This document shows positions 19,547-32,300 of a stretch of DNA of 64,000 bases, one piece after another. How positions within the stretch are numbered: position 1 is the stretch's first letter; each line of letters starts with the position of its first letter. The stretch comes from Tritrichomonas musculus (taxonomy: Eukaryota; Parabasalia; Tritrichomonadida; Tritrichomonadidae). The stretch spans positions 682,001 through 746,000 of the forward strand of contig JAPFFF010000056.1 in assembly GCA_039105265.1 (NCBI GenBank). The letters run 5' to 3'. Under the pieces are notes generated by a model that was given only the letters and a program-made list of their open reading frames with translations, made no database searches and was not told the DNA's origin. Both the position numbers and the translations under genes were made by a program.

Positions 19547-20599
19547 CAGGGATGTTTATCGATAGTGTCAGATAACGGTTAAATACGTTGCCAATATTAT
19601 CGATATTATCGGGAGTAGAGTAGAATAACCGATACTATCCGATAATAAATATCATTATCGATAAAAACGGTTTTTATCATGCCCAATAATGACCGATATT
19701 TTTAACTTTTTTAAGGTAAAGAAAAGATATTTACTAGAAATTATGGCTATTTAATTGTTATATAATTATATAAAAGTTATTTTTTCAAGTAATTACATAT
19801 AAAAAAGCTTGTATGTACAAATGATCAAATTATTAAAAAAGATTTTTTATATTTCATAGGAAATTAACTTTTATTATAATAAAAGATAAGTAATATATTA
19901 TAATTCTAATAATATTTAAGTATGAAATTTAAAATCAATAAAGATAATTTTATTTTGGTAAAAAAATTAAATTTATCAAAAAGTGAACACGATAACTTTT
20001 TGTAAATTAATAAAATTCTCTCCATTTCTCTAAATATTTTTAGACTTGATATTCTTTTAATAAAAAAAACGCAAATTATTTTAGTAGCATTGCATTAATA
20101 TTTCATTACATATTAAGATTCGTTAATTTGCAAATATAGAAATAATTTAATACTGAGAAGATATGAGGAAATTATCGTCTTATAACTTTGTTCTTAATCA
20201 TAATCTTTTTTTGTTGGCCAATTGGTTCTTTTTTAAAAATTTTGAAAATAATCTTTTTATGTATTAATCAAAAACCTGATTTTTTAGCTTCTCATTATTA
20301 TATTGGATATATAATGCGCCCTGACCTTATTTCGCTTATTTCAGCATGCACTATTGAAGTACAATTAAAAATATAAAATTCCAAATTTTAATCAAAAATG
20401 TAAAAAAAAGTATGGAAATTTTATTATAAAATATCGAAGAATATCGAACAGTAACCGTCCGATAGTGACCAAATATCGGCGGTTTTACTTAACGTATTTA
20501 TCGATAATTATTGGTTATCGAACAAATTTTTATCGATATTATCGGACTATCGATAATGAGCCGATAATCGATATTTATCATCATCGATCGACAACCCTG
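19547..20599. mobile_element. hAT-type non-autonomous element, 1053 bp
   Basis: The ends are CAGGGATGTTTATCGATAG on the left and, read inward, CAGGGTTGTCGATCGATGA on the right. The CAGGG terminus is typical of hAT transposons, and the element is flanked by a perfect 8-bp duplication GTTTATTA at 19539-19546 and 20600-20607. Both subterminal regions (about 150 bp each) are full of ATCGATA / TATCGGA motifs in both orientations, probable transposase sites. The middle has no transposase. Short open frames across the right end are not genes. Confidence 0.9.
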
Positions 20600-20787
20600 G
20601 TTTATTATTTATATCATCTCAAGATTATTAAAAGGATTTGTCATTGATTGAAATCTTATTTTACCTCCTAAAAACATCAATCAAAAAATATAATCATTAT
20701 TTTTTAATTAAATATATATAAAATATGATATAGAAAATCCCCGATAAAATCAATCACATATCAATAATCAATAATAATCTTAAATTA

Positions 20788-23700
20788 TTATCCAGTAAAA
20801 CTTCCAAGTTTCATTATCGAATTATTAGAATCTTCTCCAAATTGACTTAATGAAAAGTTCATTCCATTATGTTGTGAGACAATATAAGCAGGTCGATTTC
20901 CTTTTCCTTTCAGATAAACTTCTCCTCTTGGCTCAATTGAAAAATCTAATTCTTTCACCAATTCATAAGTTTCTTGTGAAATTTGAATTTTTCCCGGATA
21001 ATCAGTACTTTGCAAACGAGATGCAATATTAATTGGATCACCAATGATGTCGAATGTTGGCTTATCTGTTCCAAGGACACCCGCAATTAACGGTCCCCCT
21101 GTATTTATTCCTATTCTAACAGACAAAACGGCGTTTAATTTGACATTCATATCTTCAATATTTTGAAGAGCGTCGAGGCCAAAACGAACCATTTGTTCAG
21201 CATGAGAAGAAGGTTGGTCATCAGGATTAAAAAGCCCACCGGCGCACATGTAAACGTCGCCAATTAATTTGATCTTTAAAAGCATGTCATATTTGGCAAT
21301 GGCATCATCATAACCGCCCATGATTGCCGACAAGTTTCCCATGATTTCCTGTGGAGTTAATGTTGAAGCGTAATCGGAGAATTTTGCGATATCGATAAAC
21401 ATAATAGTTGCACTTGGAACAGTGAATGAAATGTCTTTTTCTCCTTGATTGAGACGAACAACAATGCTTCGTGGAAGAATTTGATAAAGAAGTTGTTCGC
21501 TTTGTTTTTTGGCTTCTTCTGCAACTTTCTGATGATTAATCATTTCTGTTTCATCACGAAGAATGACGACAAAACTTTCAATGTTGCTGTTTTTCTCCCA
21601 TTTTTTCTTCTTTTTCTCTTCATCATCTTCTGCTTCATCAATTTCGTCATTATTGTTATCAATATCATTATTACTTGTCATTCCGAGTATCATTATTTGG
21701 CATGGGATTTCTGTGTTATCATCTGTGATGCATGTTACATGATCTTCGTATGAAAGCGGGCATTGTTTGTTGGTCATCAAAAAGATTTTGTTAGTTACAG
21801 TTGATCCGCTCTTTTCATCAAACAAACTGGTTGAAATTGGTTGTCCAAGTAGCTGCTCTGGAGTAAAACCAAATATTTTACTGACTGAAGGATTCACCAT
21901 CTCTATTATTCCAGTTGATGAGAGACAAATGATTGCATCTTGCGAATTTTTGAGAATGCCTTGATCTGTTGATGAGTTGCTTTCATTTTTGGCATGAGTT
22001 CTGTTTAGTAAATAATTAACTAAGGCATCATCATTCACAATTGCAATAGGCGAAACTCTTCTGAGTAACATCAAGCAGCTAATGTAGGCTTCATTTAGAA
22101 TAAATATTAATCTGATCATCAATACAAATGCAATTAAAACAATAATTATTGAGCAGCATAAGAAAATTGTATGCAATTTCTTGAATGCTTGTCGATAACC
22201 TTCGCTTACAGCATCCCATCGATCATCAATAACATTCAATCTTGGAATTGCATGATCTGTAACCAAATGAAGCAATTGTGCTGAAACTTCATCATTTCTG
22301 TAATCAATCCTATCATTGTATGTTTCAGCATTGGCAATCATTTCATTAATGCCATTTGTGAAGAAGATCAAAATGTTTCGTAATGATCCACATTGATACA
22401 TTTCATGATAAGATGGATCAGATTCATTTGTTTCACATGATTCCATATATGTAAGAACATCAATCTCATGATCTTCGCCATTTGAGCTTGGAATTCCATC
22501 ATGGCCTTCAAGCATTTTATTAGTGTTATCATTCAATTCAAAAAAGTTTCTTGTTATGAGACTTGGAAAAGCTGACTTGTTAAAGAAATATGAACCTTTA
22601 ATTAGTGAATTATCTGCCATTACTAGATGCATAATCCAGTCTGTTAAACGAACAATTATAACTTTTCTGTAACGACCATTCATGAGCCAATTACTGAGAA
22701 AATGATATTTTTGATTGTATGTTTGAACATTTTCAAGTTGCAAATATGTTAAAACAATATTTACAGCAAAACACATGAAAATTAAAACACAGTAAACCAA
22801 TGGTATTGATATTTTTCCTTTCTTATCTGGTTCATTTCCTTTAGCATTCATTGCAAACTCTATTTCATCAGAATTTACGTCAGATTTTGATTTGTTGCCC
22901 CCATCATTTTTGAGAGGTGCCATTGCATTTATTTTGGCTTCCATTGGTAAAGTTAATAATAATTGAACAAAGTACATGATTTCACGTATATATAGAAAGT
23001 AAAAGATAACTGAAAGAAATACAGTGATTATTGCATAAGCAATAGACAAGCTCAATTTGATTTTATAAATTGATTTGGTGTCTGTATTTGAATCATTTTC
23101 ATCCATCAGAATCAATAATTCTCTTGTTTTTTGGAATGATACATAAATGTTCATCAAGTTTGATAAAATATGGCAATAATCAATGTTTTCAGATAGCATA
23201 TTATGTATGTTTGAACTATTTAAGTTGGCAACCAATGACTCTGACATAAATATGAACAAAAGTGCTGTTTTCAAGTTTCTATATATTGGTGGTATTACGC
23301 TTGTTGCATTGCAATAGTATAAAGGTGTAGTTTCTTCGAACAATGTGGCTGCATATTTGAAGACATCAACTCCTTCTCCTGATAATTTTGAAATATCAAT
23401 TAAGTATTCACTAAACGTTTCTCTGGATAGAACATTAAAGTGGACAATGTTTTCATCATAATTGTCAGAAACTAACAATGGTGACTCATTGATTTTATCT
23501 TTCTTTTCAAGATCTCTAATGAATTCATCAATGTGAATTTGATCAGTAATGTTTCCCCATTTATAAAAGGTCAGTAAGGCCGATGTATAAGTGTACAATA
23601 GTATTTTGTTGATTGTTTCAATACGCTTCATTGATCTTGATCTGGAATTGAAGTAATTGTTGAAGTAAATGAAAATGAATACTGCTAATACCAATCCCAA

Positions 23701-25797
23701 AATGAAGAGGAAAATAGAAACAAATATCACTGAAGGAAGACGTTTTGCCTTTTTAGTTTCTGTTGCATGTTGTAAAGACAATCTTATTCGGGAATGAGTT
23801 ATCAAAGTTCGACCAAGTTCTTCTTCAATTTCACCATCAATCATGCTTGTGAATGATGCCATTGAGTTTTCTTTACTATTGTTCGATGATGATGAAGTTG
23901 AACTATCGGCTCCGCTTTGCTTTTTACTGATAGTGATAAAGTTTCCTTTATAGTCAAGAATGTTCTTTTTTAAATAATTAGGGAAGGTTTTGACAAACAA
24001 CCTGAATAAAATGTCAACATTGAAATTCTTTCCTGATTCAATCATGTCACTTTTATGCTTGTTTTTAATAGCTTCAGAAAACTTGGTTTCACATTCAATT
24101 GCAAAGTGACAAAACTCTTTTCGATAATGAATTGAATTTGGAAAATCAAAAAGGGCTTCTTCCCACAAAGATCGTGTTTTTCCTACTCGGTCTTGAAGTT
24201 GGTACAAATAAGTAACATCGACTCCATGGTCGTTAACAATTTTAAGACGATCTTTCTGATTTGAGTCTGGATTAACTTTCCAGAAACTGATAACTACTTC
24301 TTCTATTTCTTTTGTTCTTTCAATCAACTCATTCAATTTTTCGCATGCAGTGAGTGAGCTTGATGATTGCCTAAACATTTTTATCTTTTGGATTTGATAA
24401 ATGAAAAAGTGATGTGTAAATTTTGTATCTCGTTTTTTGACAATGATGGCAAAGAGCATGTTTAAATACCGAGAGTTGGATGGAAAGTATGAAAGGCACC
24501 TCATGCATTGCATTAATGCTTTTGTTGATTTATGCGAGTTTAAAATAAACTTGATCAATGAAAAATCAAGATATTGGACAATGTTGTTTTGAATCACAAA
24601 GTAAAGAACTGATAAAGCAGTTGATTCTGAACGATCAAGATTTAATTTGTAAAAAATGTAATTCTTTTCATCTTCAGAAATTGATGAATAAGTTGGCATG
24701 CCATCGTCATCATTGTCATTATTAACTGTGAGATTCTTCTTCATCTTTTTGAAACGTAGATATGAATAAACAACTGATATAACAATTGAAGCAATTAAAA
24801 GAAGAAAGAAACAAATAATATTAATAACTAAAATGGTATTGTTTCCGTTTTCTTTGTCTTTGAAAATTTCAAAGAAATCAAAGAAATTTGAGACGAGTTT
24901 CAGAAAATCTAAGAAAATTGAGAAGATAACAATTGTGAGGAAGTAACAATTCCATTTGTATGATGTAAATGGCTGAAAAGTGAGAAGATAAGCAATAATC
25001 ACTGTGAGAACAATGTGTAAAACAGCCAATGGATGAATGACCCAAGCTGGAAAACGTAAAAAGCATGTTTCTAAAATTGTGAAAAGTGAAGTGGACATGA
25101 TTAGATAAACATATGGCTTGTGATCAAATACTGACAAAGGAGAAGGTGAAATGTAAGCTGAAACACCAATAATTGAAGCTGAGTAATAGAAGATGATGAT
25201 GCAAATTAAGAACTCAATCAGGCCAAATACAAAATAAAAGTACATTTGTGGTTCCTTTGTAGTTCCCTTTTCTGTAATGTAGTAAAATGAGTGGCCAGTT
25301 AAGTGAGCAATAGGAATTAACATTATTGGGATTACCAATTCGATCATAATTCTGGTTGGGAATAAAATAACTTTTGAAAAACGTCTTCGTCTTTTATAAA
25401 ATAAGATCTGAAATATGATTTGAATGATCACAATAAAAACAATAATTGTAAATACTACAAATGGAATCAAATAATCCTTTGGTGACTTATAAATTGGTGA
25501 GAAAGGTGCAATGTAATGTATAATTCTGGCTAAATCTGAGAATGAATGAGTTTTTTTGTCATCATTAACGAATACCCAAAAAGTTGTTGAATGGATCCAC
25601 ATTGAAACGTAAACAATTTGAATGGAGATCATAATAATGTAAACCAAGTAGAATAGAAAGTGTGGATGTATAAATTGAGTTATGAAATCAAAAAATGGAT
25701 CAAAATTTTTTGATGCAAAACCGCCGTTTGCTGTTTTTATTTCAGAACGACGTGAAGTTTCTGATTGGGAAGCAACTGATGCGTCAATAGCATTCAT
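20788..25797 (-). CDS. multi-pass PAS/adenylyl cyclase, 1669 aa
   Basis: A class III nucleotidyl cyclase domain lies at about 1460-1640: FIDIAKFS with metal Asp 1469, KIKLIGD with Lys 1510 and metal Asp 1514, and FDIIGDPINIASR with Asp 1583. Lys 1510 and Asp 1583 are the adenine-selecting pair, so the product should be cAMP rather than cGMP. A PAS domain precedes it (about 1305-1385, DAIICLSSTGIIEMVNPSV). The N-terminal half has about ten membrane spans between residues 45 and 350, a soluble region 360-650, then further spans near 690, 930, 1000 and 1230 around likely extracellular loops. This receptor-like layout is a large expanded family in trichomonads. The catalytic centre looks intact. 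Ligand unknown. Confidence 0.93.
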   Translation of the reverse strand: MNAIDASVASQSETSRRSEIKTANGGFASKNFDPFFDFITQFIHPHFLFYLVYIIMISIQIVYVSMWIHSTTFWVFVNDDKKTHSFSDLARIIHYIAPFSPIYKSPKDYLIPFVVFTIIVFIVIIQIIFQILFYKRRRRFSKVILFPTRIMIELVIPIMLIPIAHLTGHSFYYITEKGTTKEPQMYFYFVFGLIEFLICIIIFYYSASIIGVSAYISPSPLSVFDHKPYVYLIMSTSLFTILETCFLRFPAWVIHPLAVLHIVLTVIIAYLLTFQPFTSYKWNCYFLTIVIFSIFLDFLKLVSNFFDFFEIFKDKENGNNTILVINIICFFLLLIASIVISVVYSYLRFKKMKKNLTVNNDNDDDGMPTYSSISEDEKNYIFYKLNLDRSESTALSVLYFVIQNNIVQYLDFSLIKFILNSHKSTKALMQCMRCLSYFPSNSRYLNMLFAIIVKKRDTKFTHHFFIYQIQKIKMFRQSSSSLTACEKLNELIERTKEIEEVVISFWKVNPDSNQKDRLKIVNDHGVDVTYLYQLQDRVGKTRSLWEEALFDFPNSIHYRKEFCHFAIECETKFSEAIKNKHKSDMIESGKNFNVDILFRLFVKTFPNYLKKNILDYKGNFITISKKQSGADSSTSSSSNNSKENSMASFTSMIDGEIEEELGRTLITHSRIRLSLQHATETKKAKRLPSVIFVSIFLFILGLVLAVFIFIYFNNYFNSRSRSMKRIETINKILLYTYTSALLTFYKWGNITDQIHIDEFIRDLEKKDKINESPLLVSDNYDENIVHFNVLSRETFSEYLIDISKLSGEGVDVFKYAATLFEETTPLYYCNATSVIPPIYRNLKTALLFIFMSESLVANLNSSNIHNMLSENIDYCHILSNLMNIYVSFQKTRELLILMDENDSNTDTKSIYKIKLSLSIAYAIITVFLSVIFYFLYIREIMYFVQLLLTLPMEAKINAMAPLKNDGGNKSKSDVNSDEIEFAMNAKGNEPDKKGKISIPLVYCVLIFMCFAVNIVLTYLQLENVQTYNQKYHFLSNWLMNGRYRKVIIVRLTDWIMHLVMADNSLIKGSYFFNKSAFPSLITRNFFELNDNTNKMLEGHDGIPSSNGEDHEIDVLTYMESCETNESDPSYHEMYQCGSLRNILIFFTNGINEMIANAETYNDRIDYRNDEVSAQLLHLVTDHAIPRLNVIDDRWDAVSEGYRQAFKKLHTIFLCCSIIIVLIAFVLMIRLIFILNEAYISCLMLLRRVSPIAIVNDDALVNYLLNRTHAKNESNSSTDQGILKNSQDAIICLSSTGIIEMVNPSVSKIFGFTPEQLLGQPISTSLFDEKSGSTVTNKIFLMTNKQCPLSYEDHVTCITDDNTEIPCQIMILGMTSNNDIDNNNDEIDEAEDDEEKKKKKWEKNSNIESFVVILRDETEMINHQKVAEEAKKQSEQLLYQILPRSIVVRLNQGEKDISFTVPSATIMFIDIAKFSDYASTLTPQEIMGNLSAIMGGYDDAIAKYDMLLKIKLIGDVYMCAGGLFNPDDQPSSHAEQMVRFGLDALQNIEDMNVKLNAVLSVRIGINTGGPLIAGVLGTDKPTFDIIGDPINIASRLQSTDYPGKIQISQETYELVKELDFSIEPRGEVYLKGKGNRPAYIVSQHNGMNFSLSQFGEDSNNSIMKLGSFTG

Positions 25798-27155
25798 TTA
25801 GAAGTTACCAAAATAAATATATTCAAATTTTGAATGCCTTTCAAATCAATAGAAAAACACTAATGATTGAGAATGTGAAAATAAGCAAAACTTCCTTTAA
25901 ATTTTTGTAAAATGTTATAATTTTGAGGAAATATTCTTAACCCAAATAATTTCAATGCTTCTCAAAATAAAATTTTCCTAATAATTTGAATGGATGAATA
26001 TAAATATTTATAAAATTTTCAATGAGAATATTCTGAGATCAAACAAATTGAATAGTGTGATCTAATAAAATGAATTGAAATTTTATTTTGTTTCATTTTT
26101 AAAATAAAAATTTCAATCGCTTTTTTTAATCTTTTCTGAAAATGCAAATTTTAAAAGAAAGAAATTGAATATATTCAAATATTGGATTAATCTGTTTTTT
26201 AAACCTCCATGTTGAAACCTATTTTATATTCTTCGAACTTTGGCTATATTTTGATCAATAATAGATGTAAAAAATTGAATAGCAATTTATAGTTTCTTTT
26301 ATTGTTTTATATTTTCTGAAAGGTCATTTGAAAGGCGAATTTTTGAATTCATTCAAATTTTATTATTTCTACCAAATATCCAAGGAAAAAAGAAAATGGA
26401 GTATCAACATAAGATATCTCATATTTTAAGCATATATAATTGTAAAAACTGTCCTTTTTGTTAAAAAAGGTATTTCAAAAAAAACTGATAACAATAATCT
26501 GATAATTTTCAAAAAATGATGATGAAGTTTATTTTAAAATTATTAATCAATTCTTTGAGAAATGCAAATATTTTTTTTTCAACCACAAACGATATTTTAT
26601 ATTATATTTTTGGCTCATATTTATATTGAATCAATAAAAGAATTAATAAAAAAAAAAGCAATTAATAATTCAGCTTCTTACAGTTCACATTACCATATTG
26701 TTCTTATATCAAAAGTAACAATTATTCTTTAAGTATAAATAATTTCTGAGCATTTGAAAATTTTTTTTTAGAAAAGTGTTTTTCTTCTTATGAAAAGCTT
26801 TAATAGCTTATCTGAAAATGAAAATTATTTGAATTTTTTTCAATAGTGAAATTCAATTTGATTGAAATTATAATTCATTCAAATCCATTTTTCAAATGAA
26901 AACATTCAATTTGAAATTTATCATTAAAATACTTTTAACATGATTGTTTTGCATAAAAATTGTTGTTTAATGTAATAAATAGTTTTAAAATAAATTTAAA
27001 AATAAAAAGCTAAAATAAAAAATATTAAAATTTTTTAATAATCTTGTAGTATCGAAAATAATTTTTTTATAAGATTTTTTCATTTTCAAAATATTTGAAA
27101 AAGTTATGCAATTTTTTTGGATGATTCTACTATCTAATAAAAATGAAAAAAACTA
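25798..27155. other. AT-rich intergenic region
   Basis: About 1.36 kb upstream of the cyclase gene. No gene, tRNA or bounded repeat seen; poly-A/T tracts only. It presumably includes the cyclase promoter. Confidence 0.55.
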
Positions 27156-28487
27156 TTAAGGTACGAATGTAATACCTTATTAATTTGACATGTGAAAGTT
27201 TATTATTTGAGAAGATCGCCCTCACAGAAAAAGTTAATATTTGAGGGGTATGCTTCTGACAATTTTTTTACAATTATATTCAATTTACGTGATATGTAAA
27301 ATAAATAGAACAATTAAAATATACAATTTTCTTGAAATTCAACGATTAAAGATTTGATAATTTTCAATTTCAAGATATAATAAACTCTTTTTTCATTGTT
27401 TTCAACTTCTTTAGATGAAAATGGTATTTATTTTAAATCAATAAAATATTCGTATTTTTAAAACTGATTATTTGTATAATTTAAATTCTATAAATATTAT
27501 ATAATCTAATTATTATATATATTCATAAATATATTTGTCAAATATATCCATTTTATCAATATATTCTTATATTTATTGGAATAGATATATCTTCTCAATT
27601 TTTGATTTTCAAAAACATAAACATTTATATCTCGTTTTACATTCATTTAAACAGTAATATTCATAAATATTGAATAAAAATAAGTATCAAATATATAATA
27701 AAAATATTTATATAGTAATTGAATATTTAATCTATGAAATATTTTTAAAAATTTTATTTTTAAAAATAAAATTTTAACTTTTGATAAAAAAACTTTTTTT
27801 ATAAATTTTGATTTATATTTTTAATTATATATAAAGAAGAAAATAATCATAAAATCCATGAAAAAAGGAATGCAATTATTGAATATTCTATTGAAATCAA
27901 TAGAATCAAATTCAAATAAATCGCTAAAGAAATATAAATATCCTGGAGAAAAAATTTTATGACCATCCTTAAAAGAAAATTTACTTTTATGAGCATTAAC
28001 AGAAAAAATAATTAATAAATTAGTATTTGATGAAGATTTTTTATCTATTATCATAAAGTATAGCACAAAGAAGTAAGAAAAATGCAGAAAAATATTTAGT
28101 AGTAAATTATATTATTAAATAAGAAGCGATTGGTAAATAATAATTGAAAGATTAGTAATTTATTATAGTAAGATCGTCAAATAATCAATAAATATCTGAA
28201 ATTAATTGCTAAAACATCAAAGATCAGACTGTAAAGCATTAATGGTCGTTAGATATAATATTAACAATTAAAACGAAAAGAATGCGTAATTATATAGTAG
28301 AAGACCGAAAATCTAATATTAGATAATCAAAAATATTTTTGGATATAACCTATAATTAATTAGTTGAATAGCTGTATATAAAAATAGCAGAAGATCAGCG
28401 ATAAATTGGCTGATGACCGATTTTATTCAAAAATAGTGAAAAAAAAAAAAAATAGCGTTTACGTAACGTACTACATTTGTTCCTTAA
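27156..28487. mobile_element. TTAA-flanked element, 1.33 kb, same family as 126-373
   Basis: Left end TTAAGGTACGAATGTAATAC and, read inward, right end TTAAGGAACAAATGTAGTAC are diverged 23-bp inverted repeats with TTAA at each tip. After the left repeat, GTTTATTATTTGA and CAGAAAAAGTT match the inside of the right end of the 248-bp copy at 126-373, proving kinship. A short frame at 27821-28066 (minus, 81 aa) is the only coding trace and is unassigned. Ends are more diverged than in the short copy, so this one is older. Confidence 0.68.
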
Positions 28488-28862
28488 CTCATGTTCTTTT
28501 AAAAAATAACTAAACAGTATATTTATATTGATTCAATGTTGCAAGGCAAATTATTAAAATCATTGATTGAATAAATGTCAACTTTGTTTATAGATTGCTA
28601 TCATATTAACTAATAAATATGTAATCTATAGTTTATTCCTTTAAGAATATACGAATATGATTTCCATCTTTATTCGGTGAAAATCATTTTAATATAAAAT
28701 ATTATTCAGTTCTTTTGGTACCTCGAATTTTTAAAAAAAAAAAAATTCTTATTACATTTTTATTTTTGAAAATGTAATAAGCTCGGGGTGTAGAGAATAT
28801 CTATTTGAAAAAAAAAGAATAAACTTTTTATATATATTTTTCATTTTTTGCTTGAAAATGCA
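28488..28862. other. AT-rich spacer
   Basis: Spacer between the TTAA element and the left arm of the large inverted repeat. No gene seen. Confidence 0.5.
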
Positions 28863-29297
28863 AAACAAAAAGGGAAACTTCAAATAAAATTATTGTACAG
28901 ATTACATAAGATATATATTATACAATAAAATAGATTTTTTTAACAATCTTAAAATTGAAAAAAATGTAAAACATCCATGATTCAGCAATAAATAAAAATT
29001 CATATATATCATACAAATATTAATATATATTAATAAAAAAAAATGATTGCTCATAAATATTTAAAGAATAACGCTAATTATAAAAATTAATATTTTTCAA
29101 TGATGAATTGAAAGATTATTTTATAAGTCATTCAATATCAATTATTATTCGTTTTTTTTCAGAGGAAATTATTTTATTTAATTGATAATATTCAATGTAA
29201 ACCAAATATAAAATACTCAATATATAAAATAAAAATTTTATTTTACACAATTTATTTGAGAAGAATTTGATAGAAAAAAAATATGGAGGAATTAACA

Positions 29298-29303
29298 TCA
29301 TTT
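29298..29303 (+). promoter_or_regulatory. initiator-like TCATTT of coiled-coil gene
   Basis: TCATTT precedes a run of 12 T and lies 16 nt before ATG 29316. It fits the TCA(C/T)T(T/A) initiator core and the short 5' UTR of trichomonads. It lies downstream of an earlier in-frame ATG (29283), so it argues that translation starts at 29316. Confidence 0.55.
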
Positions 29304-29315
29304 TTTTTTTTTAAA

Positions 29316-32300
29316 ATGAGTAACAAAATATCAAGAGAAAACACTACTGAACACGAATTAAATGCATTACATGCCCAATTAACAGAAGTCAACAATTCAA
29401 CCCACACCGAAATGATGAGAATTCTAGTCAAGATGGCCAAAGACATCAAGTGCATGAAGTATGAAATCAAGAAACTGAAGCTTAAGGTCAATGAACCATT
29501 CGAACTTCCAGAAGAAATTGTCCGCGACATCCGTGAGAGCAAGGAGACGTCGTCGAAGGCCTACCTCCAGTCAGCCAGAGACCACGAGCAGCTCGAAGAC
29601 CTCGAAAGGAGGCTCAGGGAAGCCTCGCAAGCCGCAGCAGAAGCAAACAGCAAAGCCGCCGACGCGCAGACAAAGACAGAGGAGCTGGCACAAGAAAACC
29701 AGAAGATGAACGACGACATCAAAGTCATCAAGTACGAACTGAAGCGCCTCAGAGACAAAGTTCGCGACCTCGAGGCAGTCGAAATCCCATCCGTCCCAGA
29801 CGACCTCCTGGAGCGCGTCAACGCCGCAACAGCCAAGGCGACGCAGGCAAGCAGCGACGCCAACGACGCAAGCTCAAACGCCCGCGACGCAAGCAGCCGC
29901 GCACAGAGCGCGCAGAGCCAGGCAACAGCAGCAAGCAGCGCCGCAAGCGCAGCACAGGCAGCAGCGAGCGAGGCAGGCAGCAGAGTCCAGCAGTTGCAGG
30001 CCGAAAACGAGAAGCTCAGGAACGATCTCAAGTGCCTCAAGTACGAAGTCAAGAAGCTCAAGGAGAAGCCAGAGCCAGAGCCGGTTGAGCGCGAAGTCCC
30101 GGTCATCCCAGACGAACTCTACGAGCGCGTCGACAATGCGAACGCGCAATCAAACAAGGCGACACAGGAGGCGAGCGATGCAAGCTCGCGCGCCAACGAG
30201 GCCAGCAACAAGGCAGCCGAAGCGCAAAGCCGCGCGTATGATGCGAGCGACAAAGCGCGTGATGCACAAGCCAGAGCAGGCGAGGCAAACTCTAAGGCAG
30301 ACCAGCTAATGAGCGAAAACAAGAAATTGAAGGATGACGTCAAGTGCCTCAAATACGAAGTCAAGAAACTCCTCTCAGAGCTCGACGCAGTCAGGAATGC
30401 CCCAATTGAAATTCCAAGCGAACTGATCGACCGAATCGAGAAATGCGAGAAGACGTCAACGCGCGCCTCTGACAAAGCAACTCGCTCCGAAAGCGCAGCA
30501 AACACCGCCAACGGAAATGCGCTCGATGCGTCATCCAAGGCAAATGAAGCACAAAACAATGCAATGAATGCCTCATCTAAAGCTAACGAAGCCAATGACA
30601 ATGCAAGCCGCGCCGCATCACAGGCAAGCGCAGCAAGCAACACTGCAAACGCAGCACAGGCAGCAGCGAGCGAGGCCGGCAGCAGAGTCCAGCAGTTGCA
30701 GGCCGAAAACGAGAAGCTCAGGAACGATCTCAAGTGCCTCAAGTACGAAGTCAAGAAGCTCAAGGAGAAGCCAGAGCCAGAGCCGGTTGAGCGCGAAGTC
30801 CCGGTCATCCCAGACGAACTCTACGAGCGCGTCGACAATGCGAACGCGCAATCAAACAAGGCGACACAGGAGGCGAGCGATGCAAGCTCGCGCGCTAAAG
30901 AAGCCAGCAACAAGGCAGCCGAAGCGCAAAGCCGCGCGTATGATGCAAGCGACAAAGCGCGTGATGCACAAGCCAGAGCAGGCGAGGCAAACTCTAAGGC
31001 AGACCAGCTAATGAGCGAAAACAAGAAATTGAAGGATGACGTCAAGTGCCTCAAATACGAAGTCAAGCGACTCCTCTCAGAGCTCGACGCAGTCAGGAAC
31101 GCCCCAATTGAAATTCCAAGCGAACTGATCGACCGAATCGAGAAATGCGAGAAGACGTCAACGCGCGCCTCTGACAAAGCAACTCGCTCCGAAAGCGCAG
31201 CAAACACCGCCAACGGAAATGCGCTCGACGCGTCATCCAGGGCCAGCGATGCCAGCAAGGAAGCCAAGACAGCCCAAACAGCAGCAAACGACGCAAGCAA
31301 CAGAGTCCAGCAATTGCGCACAGAAAACGAGAAACTTCGCAATGACATGAAGTGCCTCAAGTACGAAGTCAAGAAGCTCAAGGAGAAGCCAGAGCCAGAG
31401 CCAGTCGAAGTTCCACAAATCCCAGACGACTTAGTCGAGCGCGTTGACAATGCAAACTCGCAGTCAACAAAGGCCAACGAACGCGCAAACAGTGCACGCA
31501 GCGAAGCACACGATGCCAGCAAGCAGGCAGCAGCTGCACAAACAACAGCAACAGCAGCAAGCAGCGCCGCAAGCGCAGCGCAGGCAGCAGCGAGCGAGGC
31601 TGGCAGCAGAGTCCAGCAGTTGCAGGCCGAAAACGAGAAGCTCAGGAACGATCTCAAGTGCCTCAAGTACGAAGTCAAGAAGCTCAAGGAGAAGCCAGAG
31701 CCAGAGCCGGTTGAGCGCGAAGTCCCGGTCATCCCAGACGAACTCTACGAGCGCGTCGACAATGCGAACGCGCAATCAAACAAGGCGACACAGGAGGCGA
31801 GCGATGCAAGCTCGCGCGCTAAAGAAGCCAGCAACAAGGCAGCCGAAGCGCAAAGCCGCGCATATGATGCAAGCGACAAAGCGCGTGATGCACAAGCCAG
31901 AGCAGGCGAGGCAAGCAGCAAGGCAACATCAGCAGAAGCAGTTGCAAACGAGAGCAAGAGATTGATCGAAGAATTAAGATCAGAAAACGACCGCTTGAAG
32001 AAGGACATCGCCTGCCTCAAGTACGAAGTCAAGAAGATCAAGGACACGCCGGCCCCAGAGCCAGTGAAAGTCCCAGAAATCCCAGACGACTTGGTTGAAC
32101 GTGTCGACAACGCGGCAGCACAGTCGAGCAAGGCAAGCACAAGAGCCAGCGAGGCCGAGTCACGCGCAAGAGAAGCCAGAGACCAGGCGCGCGACGCGCA
32201 AAGCAGAGCAAACGACGCCAACAGCAAGTACGAGAAATTGGCCAGCGAAAACGAGAAACTTCGCAGCGAAGTCAGTACTCTCAATGACGAAGTCAGGATG

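Noticed and set aside
20465-20647. 60-aa frame at the right end of the hAT-like element
   Set aside because: Consists of TATCGATA repeats and crosses the element boundary.
27821-28066. 81-aa minus-strand frame inside the TTAA element
   Set aside because: Too AT-driven and unassigned to call as a gene; noted only as a possible coding trace.
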